Shown here: positions 58,835 to 64,000 of the stretch, one piece after another
Numbering within the stretch: the first letter of the stretch is position 1
Layout: each line of letters opens with the position of its first letter
NCBI GenBank assembly: GCA_947179155.2
Contig: OX359282.1
Span: 945,001-1,009,000 of the forward strand
DNA: 64,000 bases
Direction of reading: 5' to 3'
Source of the DNA: Hedera helix
Taxonomy: Eukaryota; Streptophyta; Magnoliopsida; Apiales; Araliaceae
Notes under the pieces: model-generated
The model's database searches: none
What the model was told of the DNA's origin: nothing
Seen by the model: only the letters and a program-made list of their open reading frames with translations
Program-made: the position numbers and the translations under genes

Positions 58835-60470
58835 CGAGCAGAGCCTGCACAACAAAAATTCGACCAAAATTGCTTTCCTTCATAGCTTTTGTAAATGGCT
58901 ATAAATATGGTGAACCTGAAATTTAAGTACATGTTTTGAACAGGAATGACAACTTGAGTATACTGTAAAGTACTGCAGAAGTGATGATGTTGTAATGCTG
59001 GTGATGCATTTTTTTGTTTAATGCTTTGGTGCCGAATGTGGTTCTAATGAATTACATTTTTTGTGTTTGTTTTAGATAAGACATTGGAATGAAGATGCCT
59101 CTTCTCTAGCCTGTGTCGGGATTGAACTTCCTAAAGTTCTACCCAAGGTAGATAAATTTTAAAGTTTTTTAAAATAGTTTATTTATTTATTTAGAATTTG
59201 AAGCCATATTTTTGTGAGACTTTGATATGCATTCTTTTATCTACTTATCCAAAATATATCCAGGACTGTTCTTGTTCACATGCATTGGAAAAAATACTTG
59301 TTAATAGGACAATAAGAACAAAAACAACTCAATCAAAGTCATTGTAGCAACTTCATACCAAAAAAATTAGTCCTTGAATAGGCTGTAATTGACATATATA
59401 TATAAATTTTTGGCTGTGGGTCGGAGGTAATCCCAAAGTGACATTGTATAATAAAATGACAAAAATATCTTTAATGAAATTAGTTAATTAACGAAACTCC
59501 CCTTAAAATATTAAGAAGTGATGACAACCACCATGCTATCACTTTGTGTATATCTAGCATTGATCCTTGATACACACGAAAATTGGTCCTTAATTCACAT
59601 CATTGAAGAAATGTTCAACACTCAAAACCAAAAACAAGATCGACTTAATCATGCCATTGCACTGGGGTCGAGTTGTCTGATATCATCTTCCCACACTTCT
59701 GCGTTTGGTGGTGTCGGAGAGGATGCTCCTCCTCCTCCTCATCTTCTTATGTCTTTTGCATCTACTTTGTATCAGAATGATCTCAAAACGACAACGACAA
59801 ACGAAAATATTGAAAAGAATATCTGAATCACCTGGAGTTGGTTATACTATTAGTACTCAACTATAAAACATATAACCGAGGCTTGCATTGTAACTTTCTA
59901 TGCATGCTCTAAAACATGCAATTTATATGTCAGTGTTGAGTACGTTTATATTCTAAACAGGTATGTCGTGATTAATTCTTTATGTTAATTTCATCTTTAA
60001 CGATATTATAGTTATGGTGTTACTGTAAATAATATTTGAAAGATGATATACCGACGAAAGAATCTAGCAAAGAATTTAACAAAACTGGTACAATTTAGAG
60101 AATATATATTTCACTATAAGATCCATGATAGGAAAATAATTTATATGTCGACTAATTTTATGTCAAATATGGATAGCGACTAACGTGTCAATGTAAGTGG
60201 TAAAATATAACAATAATATGTAAGTCAATTCTTTACACCGACCTATTTCATATATCCACATACGTCGGTGTTATTATCAACATAAATTTGTCTTCATATA
60301 TAACAACAATCTTCATGATATGACTGACAGATAAGGATCAATTTGAGTGAACTGATGCCAATTCATCTTCCCCAAGTTTTCTTCTCATTTTCTACCCATT
60401 CTTCCTTCCCCAACTATTTCTTTATAATTTCTGTTACTTGTTAATAAAACCAAGTCCGGATCACTAGAAG
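58835..60470. other. Region downstream of PTH pseudogene
   Basis: 58835-59060 is likely 3' UTR or flank. One exon-like stretch stands at about 59075-59149, between a TTGTTTTAG acceptor and AAGGTAGAT donor, reading HWNEDASSLACVGIELPKV; I do not recognise it. An ORF at 59518-59826 is low in complexity and unsupported. Confidence 0.35.
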
Positions 60471-60509
60471 ATCCTGTCAATGCCCTTATTACTGGTTTTA
60501 GTTCTCATT

Positions 60510-60640
60510 TTAAATACAAAATTATCCCCTCAAGTATGAAAAATCATACAAATTAGTCCATTAAATTTGAACTTAGACAATTTAGTCTATTAAGTTTGAG
60601 CTTAGACAATTTAATCCATTTAACTTGGTAAATTATGATA
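60510..60640. repeat. Short tandem phrase repeat
   Basis: Three copies of a phrase like TTTGAACTTAGACAATTTAG, TCTATTAAGTTTGAGC, TTTAATCCATTTAACTTGG, about 30 bases apart. Such sequences are common in plant intergenic DNA; the parent element is unknown. Confidence 0.5.
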
Positions 60641-60939
60641 TACTGAGGCCAACCCACCACCTTTGTGCATCACTCCATTAAAATCAACCCACCAGTTGAA
60701 TCGCAATAAGCAGAAAACTTCACCTCCATAAATGTCCATTAAAATCCAACCCTCCATCCAAATTTCTGCCACCATAACACCATTGTTATTTTCTCTCTGC
60801 TTCCACCGTCGTCACAACAAGCATCACTCATGTTCATCATCAACTTATAAACCTAATACCACACTAACCACCAACGGGTCTTCTCTTTTTCTCTATCTTG
60901 CTCATATTTTGTAAATAAAAGAAGATTTTATTAATGAAT

Positions 60940-61430
60940 AAAGAAGAAATTACAACAGACTTAGAGGGGGGGGGAAATTCCTCTTTAAAAAAAACAAAAG
61001 AAATAAAAGAACTAGTAAAACAAAGTCCGATCCTAATATATGAGCCTAAAAAGAAGCAAAGATGCACTATCCCAAAGCAAATATATATTCATTGTGCAAC
61101 CACAAAAACTCAAAGCATTCAATTCAATCCAAGCTACCTTAGTACTGGCAAAAAAACACATTTTCAAAGAATCCTTTTAGCATTTGCACTGCCTAAACCC
61201 CTGAATCTGCGTAGTATAAGATCTTCAACCGAAGAAAAAAAATCCAACATTAATCCACATGTTAAACAAACAATACCATAATGGCGAGGCCATCATACAA
61301 TGAACAAAGAAATGAGAATGAGATTCACTATCTTGCGTACACATCACATACATAAGGAGATAAAGAGTTGTGAGCATAGTCTTGATGCATGTCGTTAGTG
61401 TTGAGAACAAAGGGTCAAGGACCACACAAA
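60940..61430 (-). pseudogene. LINE 3' end with zf-RVT zinc finger (probable)
   Basis: On the minus strand CTQDSESHSHFFVHCMMASP then LWYCLFNMW matches the Cys-His-Cys layout of the zinc finger that follows RT in plant L1-type LINEs (usual form C-x-x-...-ES-x-x-HLF-x-HC). Downstream (leftward) the sequence decays with stops and no poly-A tail is sure. RT itself is not visible to the right. Confidence 0.5.
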
Positions 61431-61917
61431 AGCCTTAATTTTTTTTGTGAACCTTAGCTTTCCAAATATAAGAGGCTAGAGGAAATTAATGCACTGAATG
61501 TTAACCCAGTAAATGGAACAAGATTGTCAAGATAAGTTACTTGATGGATCAAGACACCAAACACGAGTATTCAAGGATTGAGAAATAAATGCTGAATTAA
61601 GAAGTTGGATAAATAAAGCAAATCCTTTGCCTTGACAATTCGTTGGACTATGTAAAAAAATAAACATCCAAAGAAACTGTCTCACCCTCCCAAATAGAGA
61701 AGATAGAAAAGGGAGAATTATGCTAAGAGAAGATGAAATAAAAACAAGGTAAAGCTGAAGAGAGGAGCATCAACAATCAACATTCCTCCAAAAACCGTAG
61801 ATTCATGCTATTACCAAGTCGGAACCGAACAACAAAGGGAAATGAATTGTACCATTGAGCTCATTTTTATAGGACTTCGACTCAATATTACGGAAGCACA
61901 TTACCATTTTTCCCTAT

Positions 61918-61965
61918 CTCCTCTCTCTCTCTCTCTGCACACACACACACACACACACACACACG
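61918..61965. repeat. (CT)n-(CA)n microsatellite
   Basis: A CT run followed by a CA run in non-coding DNA. The ORF crossing it is an artefact of the repeat. Confidence 0.85.
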
Positions 61966-62890
61966 TATGTATTTATATATTACAGACACATATAAGTTTG
62001 AAATGGTTGGTTCAAACCCTCCTACTTCGTGCCCAATATCCATTCATCGGCTTGAAACCAATTTGTTGGATCGTCACACCCCTATATGTGTAAAGATACA
62101 CAAATGCCCCCATACACGTATAAATATTTATATATAGCTATCTTCTTTTGTTAAGTGAGACAAAAAGGTATACAAGTGCAAATTCCTCGATAAAGTCTAA
62201 AAATGGATATACAACTCATGCATCAACTTATTTAAACGAGTAGCATTAATTATCTTTGCCCTTTAATTGTCAGTTCATACTTTGAAAGTATCAATATGTA
62301 GAACTATATCATAAGACACAGAGAGTAGCATTTTCTTTCAGGAGACTAACCCAAAGATAAGAGACCATATTGGACCACAGAAGAAATTTGAATTAATGAT
62401 TATATATGTAGGAAATGCAAGACCAACGGATGGCGAATCAATACAATAAATAACAATCAAATACAACCACAAGCCTGAAATGAACTGAATGTTATAATTA
62501 TGAAAGTAAATCGACACTATAGAAGGGGCAAAAGGATATCTAAATAGACTTACAACAGCAAATGAAGATATCTCCAACTTGTTCAGCATGCATTAATTCC
62601 ATCCTTGCAATCTCTTGTCAATTTATAAAACGTCTCTACCCGTGTCTTTGCCCTGTAAAGTACTTCAGTGTCTACTTCAATTCTCATATAACCATCAAAA
62701 TCAACTGGGCGGTCACCATTTAAAAGCCTTGTTTTGTTGTACCATTCACTTGAATTTCCCTACAATTCCTTGTAATCGTCAAGCAAATGAACCTTGTAAT
62801 GAGACCTCACTTTATCAAAGTAATTATAGAATGGTTCTATAATGATATACAACTTTGGTAATTTGTAAATTTATAATTAATTAATGAAAT
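61966..62890. other. Unassigned region
   Basis: I see no gene, repeat or RNA feature here that I can support. Confidence 0.4.
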
Positions 62891-62899
62891 TAATATTTA

Positions 62900-64000
62900 A
62901 GAGTGTGACAAGTGTTTTGAGACAAGTCAATTGTAGACTCTTTGATGCTAGAATAAAATTCAAACCTAACGAAACAAATTTTGATAAAAAAAGGACTTGA
63001 AATGGATTGAAAATAAGCAAATTATGATTTAGTTAGAATTAAATTCTCTAGGAATTGTGGCTAAAGACCATGCTACCCTTGACAATAAAAAGAATGACCA
63101 TGGTATCATTTTGGTGAGAAATATCTATTATATCCTTGCTTAATAATGTGAAATGCCTTGTTTAGCCTTAACCATGTATGGTATAAACTAACCAATGATG
63201 GTTAGTTGTTGGAAGTGTAGATATAACATGTGTATGTATAGATTTTCTCAAGTATACCTAAGTTGGCCAAGTTCATCTTATTTTCATTACTAAGTTGCTA
63301 GCAAAGTATGTTCTTGAGAGAAAAGAAGAAGAAAAGTTAGGGTTTGCAAGAAAGCTTGAAAGATTCAAGAAAAAGTGTGCAAGAGGAGTGTTATAAGCCA
63401 TCAAAGTGGAGCTTTTATCTCTAAGAAGGTTTATAACTAGAAGAATAAGAGCACAAAGAAGGTATAACAATGTTCTAACAATAAAACATACCATTTATGT
63501 GTTTAAATGCAAGAATAGATGTAGCCATGCATGTATCTATAATCAAAGGTGTGATTTATGTGAGTTATGTGCTATTTGGTTGGTTTATCATGAAATCCTA
63601 AGTGTTGAAGTTGTAGAACAAATGTGGTGCATTATTCATGCATGTATTCATGATTAAGGAGCATGATTCATGGAGGATCATGTGTTATATGTTGATAGAA
63701 GTGATGAAAACTTAGTTGGAGGTGTTGAACATGTTTGATACATGTTAATTTTCATGTTAGATAGCATACAAGATGCATTGAAGGATGAAAAACATGATTT
63801 GTGAAGGAAAAATTATAATATTAGGCTATGATTTGCTTATAAATCAAATCATAATCTAAAAAGTGTTTTAGAAGGTACATATGGAAGTTATGTGAATACA
63901 CAAAGTTGCTAAATGTGTATGTGGTAAGGTATGTAAAGCATGGAGTGCAAGAACTTAAGTTGAGTTTAAGAATGGATTGGATATTAACTTGACAAAATCC
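62900..64000 (+). repeat. Possible LTR entering from the right
   Basis: 63310-63480 resembles the purine-rich leaders of LTRs B2 and D (GAGAGAAAAGAAGAAGAAAAG, AGGGTTTGCAAG, TCTAAGAAGGTTTATAACTA), and the following text has the same loose, GTTTTAAG/ATGATT-rich style. No LTR edge is sure, and the window ends before any internal region. Confidence 0.25.

Noticed and set aside
59518..59826. 102-codon ORF as a host gene
   Set aside because: Low-complexity C-terminus, no family resemblance, no promoter or splice context.
60732..60914. 60-codon Ser/Thr/His-rich ORF
   Set aside because: Composition-driven, inside a common intergenic repeat, with no counterpart or context.

Overview
The window is plant nuclear DNA, most likely from a eudicot (inference). 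It is AT-rich, methylation-decayed, and built mainly of stacked Ty3/gypsy retrotransposons with very long LTRs. The integrase ends carry a C-terminal chromodomain (the motif KVLWRN..-EE-TWE-E), which places them among plant chromoviruses, probably the Tekay/Del lineage. Only two stretches are host-like: a decayed organellar peptidyl-tRNA hydrolase gene (46-59 kb) and a tandemly duplicated module with a stand-alone RNase H-fold gene (48-53.6 kb). I saw no tRNA, rRNA, CRISPR or organellar insert.

Layout. 1-9696: element A (+ strand), cut by the window start, with near-identical LTRs (1-2902 and 6466-9696) around a pol region whose reverse-transcriptase core is deleted. 9697-10556: a dead RNase H (RVT_3-type) fragment. 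10557-26159: element B1 (- strand), with gag, protease, RT-RNase H and integrase-chromodomain all recognisable but carrying stops, plus an extra acidic coiled-coil ORF between the primer-binding site and gag. Its 5' LTR holds a solo LTR of another family (C, 19830-23198, target duplication TAATT). 26160-31263: the integrase end and 3' LTR of a + strand element (B2). 31264-43521: a - strand LTR (E) that appears to be split by a second LTR (D, 34245-42482), itself split by a solo LTR of family A (34637-37975, target duplication TTAAT).

43522-60 kb: the peptidyl-tRNA hydrolase pseudogene on the + strand still shows nine exons in order with splice sites, but has lost its GLGNPG motif and is frameshifted. 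Its largest intron (about 8.9 kb) holds an hAT element (47188-47996, target duplication GATACAGG), two copies of a 2.7 kb module with an RNase H-fold gene (the second copy has an intact 194-codon ORF lacking the catalytic aspartates), a second hAT element (54097-54928, target duplication CTTACATG) and an hAT end fragment. The next intron holds a dead Ty1/copia RT-RNase H. 60-64 kb: a LINE zinc-finger remnant, low-complexity DNA, and possibly the start of another LTR.

The most interesting theme is inside the LTRs. Family A LTRs have a TATA box, a short leader, a perfect GTAAGT donor and a strong polypyrimidine-CAG acceptor about 1.9 kb downstream, which suggests a spliced leader whose intron fills most of the LTR and collects tandem repeats. 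Four diverged B-type LTRs have an acceptor-like site at the matching place, followed at once by a short conserved lysine-rich reading frame. Compact hairpins also recur in these LTRs.
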